The position numbers and the translations under genes were made by a program. Below are positions 32,706-43,690 of a stretch of 64,000 nt of DNA, piece by piece. This DNA comes from Isoetes taiwanensis (Eukaryota > Streptophyta > Lycopodiopsida > Isoetales > Isoetaceae). The number at the start of each line of letters is the position of its first letter. The stretch's first letter is position 1. Below the pieces are notes generated by a model. That model saw only the letters and a list, made by a program, of their open reading frames with translations. It was not told where the DNA came from and searched no databases. The stretch covers positions 1,360,001 to 1,424,000 of the forward strand of contig JAJEKV010000206.1 of the NCBI GenBank assembly GCA_021234155.1, read 5' to 3'.

Positions 32706-32904
32706 CTTCCTCATGTCCAAAAACCAACTCATGTCCAATATCACACGTTACGTGTTGCAACCATCTAGAAAGCATCCCGAATAGAGGCATCATGCATCCC
32801 ATAAATGCTTTCTACATAGTCTTCTTTGTAAGGGGGTATTTATTGTGGGACCTGTGTCTTTCCATGCAAACATAAGATAAGGTTATTGGTCTGGCAGAGA
32901 CCAA

Positions 32905-33055
32905 TAACAAATAACGTGTGACCGAGGTTGTACGTCCGAGGCCAGATATTTGGCACGTAAGGCCAAGGCTTGCTAGGGCCGACGGCCGGGCCGAGACCTT
33001 ACGTGCCAAATATCTGGTTGAGGACATACAGCCTCGGTCACACATTTTTTGTTAT
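32905..33055. repeat. Foldback hairpin element
   Basis: Two arms of about 58-60 nt (32905-32964 and 32990-33055) are nearly complementary. Left: GTGTGACCGAGGTTGTACGT, CAGATATTTGGCACGTAAGG. Right: CCTTACGTGCCAAATATCTG, ACAGCCTCGGTCACAC. The loop is 25 nt. Outer AAGGTTATTGG / CGATAACCACCTTATC extend weaker pairing to about 32870-33095. Either a MITE or a long hairpin-RNA precursor. Confidence 0.65.
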
Positions 33056-33452
33056 CGGCCGAGGCGAAGATCGATAACCACCTTATCGGTCTTATATGGT
33101 TGGAATAGTACTGATAACTAGTTATTAGTACTCCTCCAGAGTCCGATAAGGTTAATAAAAGGGAATGTCGATTAAGTTCTCAACTAAAAATAGAATGTTG
33201 GTAAATGGAGATTTTTTTTTCATTTTCAAATTGTCACCATGGCACATGTAGATTGGAATATAGGATAGACTGATTTTACATCCTCTCATCCTCCTTTAGT
33301 TTTTGCATCCTCACTACCCACCTTGACGATCAGGTTTCTTATTACACAACATGTAGATTATCAACTTTTGTTTAAAATAAACAATGGTCTATGTAATACA
33401 CCAGCCTTTCCCATATATAAGGTGAAATATGTATGGAGGAAGCCAAGTGGGT
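33056..33452. other. No gene recognised
   Basis: Contains a small palindrome, TACTGATAACTAGTTATTAGTA (33108-33129, one mismatch), probably part of the foldback family. Nothing else recognised. Confidence 0.35.
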
Positions 33453-36400
33453 CATTAGGGCGGATTTGGGGTCTCAAAATGGCCCTTATCTTGGATGCCA
33501 GAATTCCACGTCATGTTTCTCGCGACCAATGATGTTTGCGCATTTTTTTCCAAAGTCAGTATTAGTTGGCAAGTAGAAAGAGGAGCAGGCTTACTTGGCA
33601 TCCACATGGTGAAATTTCATAGGACATGTTTGTGCATTCATTGCAACCACATTAATGGGCGCATTTTTGAAAATCGTATCGTGGACCAAAAATAATGGCT
33701 ACTTTTTCGCCCTCTTGTGCACATGCCCACATGCACCAACCACTTTTTCAAATTTTGGCACCAAGATTTCCATTGTTCACATTAAGCGCCGCTACGTGCA
33801 TCCTCTCTGCCTTCGCTCTTCATTTGGAATCCAAGTCTCCAATAGTGTCTGTGTTTTTGCGGGGCGAGCATAGAGTTAAGCAACAACGGCGAGGCGATGT
33901 GCGGACAAGCAAGCGTATGTTACATGCCATGTTTTACTACCCAAATTTTCATTCTGAAGTTTTCCTACTTTTCAGACTCTTCCCATTCATCATTATTGCT
34001 CCCTGCCATTCATTCTTACAATTCAACGACCGTCAGTATCTCTAATTGCATCCATCATTGCTCCTAGTACTCCTACATTGCTTTGCAGTTCATCACTTAC
34101 AAAACAATAAAAGGCATGCGGTGGAAGGATATCTATCCATAGGCTTGTGGGTGAGAATGCTATCCTTAACGAAGGATGACTATGGAGTTACATCGTCGGA
34201 GCGACATTCATACGCAATGAATAGGTAGAACTATAGGGTTCAAAATAAATGCTATGGATAGTATATTGCAAAAAAAAAAGGGAAGGGAGGGGGGGAAGGG
34301 GTTTGAAGAGGAGGATATTTGCAAATTTGCACCCTCAATAATACATGGATCACACCATGCGAAAATGCATATGCACTTTGTAAATGTGTAGTGAGATTTC
34401 GCGTCATGTGATCCTTGCTTCTTTTTCTTCCCTCTTCTTGATTTATATTCACTCTTTGAATCAAATATTTTTCTTTGGGCTATATTTATCGGATGTGGGG
34501 ATTTGGGACTAGGGAAAAGCATACACGGCATCGTTGTTGTCTAACATATGGACATAAGAGACATGCTTTTCCAAGATATACATTGAGGGGCAATGGGCAT
34601 CTAGTTTTACGTTGTAAAATTGTGGGAGCCGAGCTTGAAAGTCGTCCCATGACCTCGTTTAAGCGAATTGTGCAAGCCTTATGAGAATGGTGTCCTTGCA
34701 ATGAAGAAATGTTTGATAAGACGTGCATCCAGGGTTGTTGAAAAAGTGAGCTACAAAATATTTGCTCCATTAGAGGTGTTTACTAATGCCACGACACAAA
34801 AGCTCCAAAGACATATTGTATAAAATGTCGCTTTCATGAGCCTTTGGATCAGTTAACTCAAAGTGTCACATATGGAAACATTGTTAGGTTTGATAAAATA
34901 ACATAAAAATCTTATTTAATAAAGCTTTGGTTGTTGGTAAAGTGTTGGCTTATTGATTATGTGTTTGTATTTTGCTTTGGGACCCTCTTTGAAAAAGTTT
35001 AGTTCATAAAACATAATATAACTTGGAATGATACATATTTTATATGCAAATGAGAGACTATTGATGAGGACTTGGTGTTATTATCTATTGACAACAAACA
35101 AGAAAGTGGATCACACCATGCGAATTTAGTATATTCCAACCTTTTTAGCTTATACAAAATTCGCTTGGTGTGATCTTTTGGAAAAAACATGACTTCCTAT
35201 AGTAAAATTACTTTGATTATATTTTAATAAAAAAGAAATATATATGTGTCTTATTTGAAGTTAAGTGTGGATATGTGGCGTGCTCATTTATTGATAAAGT
35301 GTTTGCTTTTTTTGAAAAGGGCTAATAACTTTATGTACTACTAGAGTTGGTAAAGTATTTTAGATGCAAATAGGATGCTTGATGTGATCCTTCTTAAAAA
35401 AAAAGATATGCTCTTTGAAAAGGACTAATAACTTTATGCACTTGGGGTGGTAAAGCATTAAATGAGAAGGGGTACTTGTGTTTAATTTTAATTTGACAAC
35501 AAATAAGAAAGTGGATCACACGAATGCGAATTTAGTGTGTTCCATTTTTTGTTGCATATGTACTATTCGCTTGGTGTGATCCTTCTTGAAAAAATAATAT
35601 GCTCTTTGAAAAGGGATAATGACTTATGTACTTAAGAGTGGTAAAGCATTTTAGATACAAATAGGAATGAGTACTTGTGTTTAATTTTAATTTGACAACA
35701 AATAAGAAAGTGGATCACACCATGCTTAATTTAGTGTGTCCCTTTTTTTTTGCATATGTATTATTAAGCTTGGTGTGATCCATCTTGAAAAAAAATAGCT
35801 TTCAAGTAAAAGGAAAGAAAGAAATATCTTATTTAAAGTGTAAAGTGTTAGTATATAAAGTGTTGGTTTATTAAAATACTATTTGTTTACGCTAAGTTGT
35901 AAGTTGAATATTTGTGTTTCTATTTACTTTTTACAAAAAAAGGATCACACCGGCGAATTTCTTATATGCAATTACTTACAGCATGAAGATTTCGCATCAT
36001 ATGATCCTCTTTAAACAAGGATGGCTTTGACCTTCAATGTTCATAAATTTTATGAATGTTTGCATATAAGAATGTCACATATCATATTTTCTTAAAAATG
36101 GTCATCAAATGGATAACTAGTCAAAGAGTTCTTCTACTACTTAAAGAGTTTCAAGACTCATTTTTGCTATAATTTAAATAGCAATAGAGTTTTAAAGGAA
36201 TCTATTGTTAAAGGTAGTCAAAGCCTTCTTGTATTAGCGGTATCTAAACACAAACACCATAACCTTTGTACTTCAAGAATGTATAAACCCTTCACATTGC
36301 AAAGTATAATGTCATTTATTAGCATCTTCACGGACATTTTCCCTTCCTTATGGAAGCGGCTCATCTCAAGGAAGCGTATTAGATTAGAATGCCTTCATCC

Positions 36401-37554
36401 TCTCTCAATCTCTCACAATATCCTAGGAGGCCGAGTTACCGTCACCACAAAATCGGACTAAACTTGAAACGTCCCGAAATGGCGGTTTCTTGCCACTCAA
36501 CGGATCAATGGATATAAACCGCCATCCGCCCGAGATGTCAACACTTTTTGAGCCCGCAAGACACAACACGCCGAGGTCTAAGTTCTTATTTTTTAGACCT
36601 CTTTTTTTTGCGATTGAAGACTGGAGCATATTATTGAGTGAGTTGGATCCTTATCCACACATCATTTGGAGCTTCCATACTTTGCGTGGATCGCGACGGT
36701 TGAAATGAAGGGTGTACAATTTGTATGCCCAAAGACAATTCGCCGTGTGAGCGAACGTCCGTACTAACCTCGTTTTTGAAATTTGCAAGCGTGCATATGG
36801 AAATCGAAAAGTCCATTCTCCTACAATCCATGCTTTTATACATTAAGCAAATTCAAATTTCGAATTGTAGGGGGGAAAGCCTGTATTGGGATGAAGTAAA
36901 GATCGGTTAATCTTTGGGTTCACATGGGACGAACCGCTGGTTACCGGCTTAAAACCCTGGCGAACTTCAATGAGGCAAAAAATTCAGCCCCGTTTTGGAA
37001 AATCAGCCCTTGCAAGATCCAACTAGCGAGCTGATGCTGAATTTTGAATTTTTAATCGAGTCTTGACTCCACGAGAACTTCAGCAGAGGGGGCCTAAACT
37101 TCTCCATGTGAACCACCCATAAAGAAGAAGAAATGGCCCCCGCCTCGAAATGAAAGTCGATACAAAGCTTCAACCTACACATTCAAATTTTGAAATGTGG
37201 AAGGCGGGGAAGCTTGTATGGCCATGGCCTCTAAATGAAAATAAGCGCCAAGAATCGGTGACACGACGCTTGGTATCCGACAAACCAAGAGGCACCGCCA
37301 TGAGTTGCGTGTATGCTATAATGCAAGTGGCTTTTAGAAGCGCCACATGTTGCATCACCGCCTGTCGACAACCAACGAAATTAAATACATATGGCGCCAT
37401 GAATGCGCAATCCCCCTTATTCCGGGAGAATATTCCAAGTAAATCTGTAATGATGAGATTTTGGTATCCTAGGTGGCATGGGAAAAAAGGAGCGGAAATA
37501 TGACGTGGAATGGCTGATAGGAGGCCATTTTCAGACCCCAAATCCGCCCTAATG
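33453..37554. mobile_element. 4.1-kb terminal-inverted-repeat element
   Basis: The left end, CATTAGGGCGGATTTGGGGT then CTCAAAATGGCC, is mirrored at the right end by GGCCATTTTCAGACCCCAAATC-type sequence finishing CCGCCCTAATG at 37554. The first 22 bp match exactly, then similarity continues to a shared ATTCCACGTCAT about 60 bp in, and more weakly beyond. No transposase motif is readable, so it is probably non-autonomous (MULE-like or other DNA transposon). Flanks CCAAGTGGGT and TCAATATTAG do not give a clean TSD. It encloses the hairpin array at 34.35-36.0 kb. Confidence 0.6.
34347..36007. repeat. Five GGATCACACC hairpins in spaced array
   Basis: Hairpins of 66-71 bp lie at 34347-34414, 35108-35175, 35512-35582, 35712-35781 and 35942-36007; a lone right arm is at 35376-35390. 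Left arms read GGATCACACCATGCGAATTT or variants; right arms AAATTCGCTTGGTGTGATCC or variants. In the fourth hairpin GCGAAT/ATTCGC is replaced by GCTTAAT/ATTAAGC, so both arms changed together. The three middle hairpins sit in larger tandem units of about 200 bp (shared TTGACAACAAATAAGAAAGT and GCTCTTTGAAAAGG words). Confidence 0.8.
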
Positions 37555-37790
37555 TCAATATTAGAAGCCCCCCGACTAGCATTAGCTAGAGGGGAGCTCT
37601 CCCTGTTGTAGAATCCTCGACCAATTTGGCTTCACCAATTCTAGAACCCATGTGGCATAGCCTATGGGCTTTAAAACAATGGCATGTGAATATAAGATTC
37701 CAGTGTTACCTACATATGGAGCTTGTCCCTATTGACAAAAGCATAAGCTTATTCTATCTCATCTTATTTTTATCTTATTCTATCTCGTTG
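37555..37790. other. Short interval with LINE-like tail
   Basis: No gene. The last 45 bp (CTTATTCTATCTCATCTTAT and repeats) resemble the tail of this window's LINE family, possibly a target duplication or relic tail of another copy. Confidence 0.3.
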
Positions 37791-39680
37791 GGATCCTCGA
37801 GCGGCAGTTGACAGGATGGGCAGAGGCAGCAAAGTGCGAGCACTCACGTAGGCAGGATTCATGCCGAGACACTCAACCATAGACCATATCTTCACACTGC
37901 GGACTCTGGCCGAGGACAGTAGAAACCGCCGACAAGATCTGTTCCGCTGCTTCATAGACTTCACCAAGGCTTTTGACATTGTGCCTCCGGAAAAGCTGTG
38001 GACAAGGCTGTAGCAGCTCGATGTCCCTGCCGAACTGCAGAATGCAATGTACAGGTTATATGAGACATGCACAGGTCGACTGCAACCAGCGGGCCAACCA
38101 TTCGAGAGTTGTATCGGGATCCGTCAGGGATGCCCCCTCTCTCCCACGCTATTTAGCCTGTATATTGATCAGCTGGAGAGATGGCTCACTGGTAATGGAG
38201 GCATTGGGGCTCAACTCCTACACCAGATCACCAAGCAGATGATCTATGCTGATGATGTGGACCTCATAGCACACATTCAGGCAGACATGCAATGCCATCT
38301 CGATGCCCTAGACACATTTTGCCAGATGACTAACATGCGCGTCAATCTAGCCAAGACCTAGGTAGTTTCGTCCGCAAGCCAGCCAAGGGCCCCAACCCTA
38401 ACTTATTGTGGCCAAAATGTTGAAGTGCTGTCTGTTTACAAATATTTGGGGGTGGAGTTCCCATCGGCCATGAACTGGGACAATTCCATTCGCCTGCAAG
38501 CCGCAGCAGGTTGGAAGGCACTCTACGCAATGCAGAACAATAGCCATAAGGTAGAGCTGTATAATTGGGCTCACCAATCGCACCTATTCAAGGTGCTAGT
38601 AAAACATGTGCTTCTGTATGGGGTCGAGGTCTGGGACCCGGTGATTTCCCTCGCCACTTGGAATGACTTGGAGCAGGTGCAGAAAGCTTTCTTGTCACGG
38701 GCCCTGGAAGTAAAGTTCACAGTCTTATACCAGATACTATTGCAGGAAACAGGGTTCCTTCTTCAAAAAAGAGGGGAGAGGGAAGGGGCTTGACATGATA
38801 CATTGTCTACTTTCAAAAGATGGTTAGCGTGGACGATACTCGTCTCCCTAACCTCGCTTACACTATGGCAATGGGGCCTCAACGCCTAAAATCCTACTGG
38901 CGAGAAAAGAGAGCTCAGTGGCTGGCCAGATGGAATGTGCAGGAGCACAGGTGCCTCTAAGTGCAAAGGGAGGCAGAATGCCACACCCTCCGACAGTACT
39001 TTGACACATGCTTCCTCAGCAAGCTATGGGATGCCAGCACCCTTGAACAGGTCAAGGCGGCATATTATCAACGCCACATAAATCCTATGTTGGAGCGAGG
39101 CCCGCAATGCTACCTGTGCACTCATCTACCCATGAAAAAGCGCAGATCCATTGCCTCTATCTGCACACCATCTCTGGATTGAGATGGGGAGATGGATTGG
39201 GGAGGCACGTCAGGAGAGGCTTTGCCAACGCTGCCAGGTTAGAGCTATGGAAGACGAATGCCACACCCTTCAGTGTTGTCCGACATATGATGACATTCAG
39301 ATACACTATGCTGAGCTGGTCCGCCCTAGCCAGCCCCTGCATGAGATGTTGGGCACGAGCTCGGTACGCAGGTTGGGATCATACCCTCAAGAGATCATGG
39401 ATCGCCGAGATCAGCTCGGTCCTCGGGCACTTACCTGATACGTGTACATATATACCTCCCCCAAGATATATATATTTGTATTTGTATTTGTACAGTTTGA
39501 TAGCAAACCTATTCTTGTCATGGTTTTTCCCGCAAACAACCCTTCGGGGTCAGGGGGAGGGGGAGGAGGGGGTTAACCCGGACAGTAATATGCTTATTAT
39601 GCCTCCTGCTTGGGTCCCATAGGCCATTTGATCTCCATGGACGATAAAAACTTTATTCTATTCTATTTTATTCTTATTTT
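37791..39680 (+). mobile_element. 3' portion of a LINE (RT to tail)
   Basis: Starts RQLTGWAEAAKCEHS and AGFMPRHSTIDHIFTLRTLA (RT domain 2, near 37860). FIDFTKAFDIVP, CIGIRQGCPLSPTLFSLYID and QMIYADDVDLIAHI are RT core motifs with intact YADD. A thumb-like part (EFPSAMNWDNSIRLQAAAGW, LFKVLVKHVLLYGVEVWDP) follows, then a Cys/His cluster (CQRCQVRAMEDECHTLQCC). The 3' end has the conserved stem-loop (39511-39589), GGTCCCATAGGCC and a TTCTATT tail. Stops at 38012, 38359 and 38793 and frameshifts disable it. It is the source-type relative of the truncated copy at 12754-13264. Confidence 0.75.
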
Positions 39681-39687
39681 TTTTTGA

Positions 39688-39875
39688 TGTGGGCATCACT
39701 TACATGAGATGCATATTTAGCCACCTACAACATAACTTGTTGGCCTAAAAATGTCAGTACATCTCATGTTGTGTCTGTAGTAGAAAAGAACACATAAGCA
39801 AATGATATCGTAGGTCTTTGGCTAATTTGTAATCAAACCACTAAGCCACTATACATGTTGCACTTGTTGTTACTT
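39688..39875. repeat. Dispersed repeat R2, copy 2
   Basis: Matches 18270-18420 (GTGGGCATCACTTACATGAG ... GCCACTATACATGTTGCACT) with about 35 extra bases near 39780. Confidence 0.65.
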
Positions 39876-40639
39876 CAACCACATCAACTTTCCAAGCATG
39901 GAATAGGTTAGCCTAGGCCAATATCAACCAAGTTCTCCGACTTAGAATTGAGTGTAGTGGATTGGAGGACATATGTGTGTTACTAGATGGGTGTTATAGT
40001 GGACATAATGACATCTTATAACAGTGGAGGTTCTATATAGTGTCACAACATCTGGTAGAGATAATTATTAAGCTATTGATTTGCAGTTAACAAGTACTAA
40101 TGCACATGTCTAGGATGTGCATTATTTCCATGCTTTTCACTATTTGGTATCGCGTTTATCATTGTTTTAAATAGGTACATATTTCTTTAAGGTATGTCAT
40201 GTCTCTAGTTTTGCCTGCAACATCGAGCCAATGTATTTTAGGAGCACAAGGGAAACTAAGGTCAGCCTCCCAAAGCATGTTGTCAAACTCGCGAACTTTA
40301 AAGAATGCTTAACTGTTTGGCCATTAATTTTAAGGTGCTTTGCTAGTTATTGGACAAACCTAAAGAAGTTTCGGCATCTACGGCTACGATCATTGCATCT
40401 ACCATTGCAACTAAATGCTTTGAAGGCTTTTTGCGAGATGAAACATCCCTAGCATTTAAAGTATGAGGGCATTTAGCAATAAAAATGTTTCAAAATATGC
40501 CTTTTCACCTTAGTTTACGGATCCTCTAGTTCATAAGCTTCAGGATCTTACAAACTTCATTCTTCGAGTTATAATAGTTGTTGAAATATTCATGAAATGC
40601 TGGCCATATGAAAGTCATTCATTGTAGTACTATGCTTCA
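39876..40639. other. No gene supported
   Basis: A short plus-strand frame (40231-40452) has a leucine-rich look (FRHLRLRSLHLPLQLNALKA), but it is too short and isolated to call an LRR gene. Confidence 0.3.
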
Positions 40640-41199
40640 AGGGTGGAGACACCAGTGTCCTATATCCAGAGCGGCTTGAAGCGAGAGATGGTCTAAAGGA
40701 AGCCACAAAAAAGGGAAAGAGTTTTGCATGCAATGCAACGGGTCAATGGCCACCATTTACGGTATGCCAAGTGTTTAACAGACCTTTGAGAAAGGGAGAT
40801 GCATGAGAGAATGACTTGAGGGGTCAGGAAAGAGTCCAGGGTAACTAAGGTTTAACTGCAGGTTTGCCAAACGCATGCTCCAATGACTAAATAAACAGAA
40901 GCATTCCACGTGACTATACGTGGCCCAATAGAATCTGCCAAATGAACTTGGGAAGAAGAAATTTACCATGAAGCCTGAGATAGGCATACCTAGGCCACCA
41001 TCCTTTTTGGGGCAGATGCATTTGCCCCATGTGATTCTAACAATTGCACCTGTCTCATTGCCTTGCCCGCACCTCCCCCCTTCCCCCACCCTCTCCCCAC
41101 AAAGTTTCGGACTAGCGCTTTAGTCTTTTGAGGAGGAGCTAGCAATGTTAAAGCCACATACACATGCCTACTGTTAAGTACAGATTTAGCTACATGCAC
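40640..41199 (-). pseudogene. LINE RT-to-zf-RVT linker fragment
   Basis: Minus-strand frames read LTLLAPPQKTKALVRNFVGR, then ITWGKCICPKKDGGLGMPIS, the conserved 'W..lC.Pk..GGLG' block between RT and the zf-RVT tail of plant LINEs. Flanking parts are decayed. Confidence 0.55.
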
Positions 41200-42749
41200 T
41201 CTTCAAGCCATGGATCATAAAAAAATCCTCAAAAAATCAAGCGTTTCTTCTCAGGAAGAAGTTGTGCACATAGATATGCCTTTACACGTAAGCTAGCAAT
41301 GCGCAAATGTGTACACTGGTACCCTGTGGATCCCATGTATGGGATTGATCTGGTGCTAGGAAAATGTCGTCTTGACCTGTTTTAGGACACCAGTGTCTCA
41401 AAGCTTGCTAGATAAGCAAGCATCAATATACTGCCTCAAATGGTGGTGATCTTTATTTTGTACTTGTATGCACATGTGCTCATGTACATTCCATCGGGAG
41501 AACTACTGAACTCATCATTCCTTCAAGCAGGCCTTGAGGCATTGCGAATCCATTGCCACGGTCATGAGGGGGAGTTATTTGGTCCATTAGCGCCATATGC
41601 CTATATGTAAGCATATGAAGCCTTTCAGCACTTGTTACTCTATGCTAGTTCCAAATTTTAGATTTCTCGGTAGACATATTGCTTTCGAAATTTATGGTGG
41701 CTATGGCCAACAGTTGGGATTGCACATTTGACATTCAATTGTCTATGCACCCAAGATTTGTGTTTCCCTACCTGCAATAGCACGTCATCTACGTCAGTAT
41801 TAGTCAAGAGCAGTGATCGGTACTTCCAGTCTCCACTCAGGCTACTCAACAGTTCTGAGATTAGATGAATGTTTCCAGCTTTACAAGTTTTTGGTGGTTT
41901 AGTTCCAGAGCATATGCACTCTTTGGCAGGGGCGAGGATAACGCATCTGATTTAGGAAGTCCCACCTGTCTCACAACACCCAGCTCAATCTCAAGACCCC
42001 ACACAGACTCCATCTTAACCAAGGTTGCTTCTACCCCTTATTAGGCCACTTCCGAACAAACTAACAATGAACAAAGTTTAAAATGAAACGCACTTATTTG
42101 CTCCAAACGCACTTTAAAAGGAATCTTTGAAAGATTCCCTAAAATTCCCTCAAAAAAGTCCCTTTTCGAGGTAAATTTGTGACAAGTGTGACAATTTGAA
42201 TATTTTAGGTACTATTTTTGAGGGGCTAATTCAACTTAGCTTCCATGCGAAATTGTTTGGTACCCCTTTTTAGCCCCGTAGTTTAGCATGAAAAATAGTA
42301 GCAATTTCAGAGACTAAAAAAAAATAGACATTGAATAAAACATCAAGTGCATTAGAGCGACAAAAGGCACTGCATTTAAAGTTTTTTAAATCACTACACA
42401 TTTTTTAACAAAATTGTAAAAAATGTGTAGATTTTTCATTTTGAACAAAGTTGCACTGCGGCTAATTCAGAATGCATGTTGTCGTCTGACATGTTGAGTG
42501 GTCACTAGAGCTATTCGTGTCCTCTGCCAATGAGTATATTTTCCTCAGCATTGTCTACCAATGAAATCGCAACCCGCATGCTAACCTCAGTATCTTTTGA
42601 GTCACAACATGCAACTTGTTAGCTTCGCCTTAGAGTTGCTCCAAAATGTAATCATACAACATGGCCAGGTAATCATACAACATGGTTGTTTCATAAAAGG
42701 TGTTTTTTAGTGTTAGTTCGAAAGCTTTAATGTTCCCCACGTTATTGCA
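41200..42749. other. No gene recognised
   Basis: Unique-looking AT-rich sequence with no conserved frames. The word AATCATACAACATGG is doubled at 42650-42680. Confidence 0.35.
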
Positions 42750-43205
42750 CGGTATAAATTTATACCGGGTGAGTTCAAACAATACAATGAATTTATCGAA
42801 CGGTATAAATTTATACCACGTGAGCTCAAATTTCTACCACGTGTGCTCAAGCAGTACATAGGGAAAGAACTCGAGTGGTATAAATTTATACCGCCAGTGA
42901 GCTCAAGCGGTATAAGTTTATACCGTCTCCCCACATGAAAATGCCGAGAGCAGTATAAATTTATACCAAATTTTTTTAAAAAGGAAGTCACGGTATAAAT
43001 TTATACCATGAGATCTCTTGAAAAACATTTCCTTTTAAATTCAATACATTATCTTGAAAAACATTTCCTTATAAATTCAATAACATAAGAAATTTCTTGT
43101 AAAGGGAATTTTATTTATGGTTATAACTTGACCTTCCATGGATATAACATGATTTTTGCCTGGCTAAAACATGGCAGATGCTTTTGACGGTATAAATTTA
43201 TACCG
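42750..43205. repeat. Seven TATAAATTTATA palindromes
   Basis: Perfect or near-perfect copies of CGGTATAAATTTATACCG at 42750, 42801, 42876 (TGG form), 42908 (one changed pair), 42951 (AGTATAAATTTATACC), 42991 and 43188. Linkers between the first four contain GTGAGYTCAA words. Reading through on the minus strand produces a repeated GINLYR peptide, a by-product. Each unit contains overlapping TATA-box-like sequence on both strands. Confidence 0.85.
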
Positions 43206-43379
43206 AAGCCAGGAAAACTGTGTGTTGGGAAAACTTTAGGGTTGTGATAATCTAATGATTTAGGTGTTTTATTGGTGCGGCATCAGTTTCTTAGTGATGC
43301 AGAAGGTTTGTTTCTTAGTCTGAAGAAGCTTTGAAGAAGATTTTTTTGTTTTTTTTTTTAGGGTTTTAATCGGCCCAGC

Positions 43380-43690
43380 ATCTTCGTCCAAGTTTTCTCA
43401 GAGGTGGAATAGGTTTTCACACGTCGAATGGGTTCTCACAGGTTGTTTCAGTTTCCACAGGTCTAATGGATTCTCTATTAACCACAGATCGAATAGGTTT
43501 CCACAGGTTTTGAATGTGTTTTGAATGGGTCGGCATATAGGTTTTTGTAGCCGATTCTTCTGGTAGCACACAAGTTCTGGTAGCACAGGTTCTTCTGGCA
43601 GATTTAGAAGTTCGGATCTTGGATATTGATACACATGTTTGGATCTTGGATATTGATTCACAGGTTCAGAGCTTGGACCGTCACTGTAGA
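43380..43690. repeat. Degenerate CACAGGTT-type repeats
   Basis: TCGAATGGGTT/TCACAGGTT and GGTAGCACAGGTTC words, and TTTGGATCTTGGATATTGAT (43610 and 43638), recur across 300 bp. No coding. Confidence 0.5.

Noticed and set aside
34512-34575. GGAAAAGCAT/ATGCTTTTCC hairpin
   Set aside because: Only 10 bp of pairing across about 40 bp; likely chance in AT-rich sequence.
40231-40452. Leucine-rich-repeat gene fragment
   Set aside because: One 73-residue frame with a few Leu at suitable spacing; no second repeat or adjoining exon.
42713-42991. Protein with repeated GINLYR motifs
   Set aside because: The motif is the translation of the CGGTATAAATTTATACCG palindrome.
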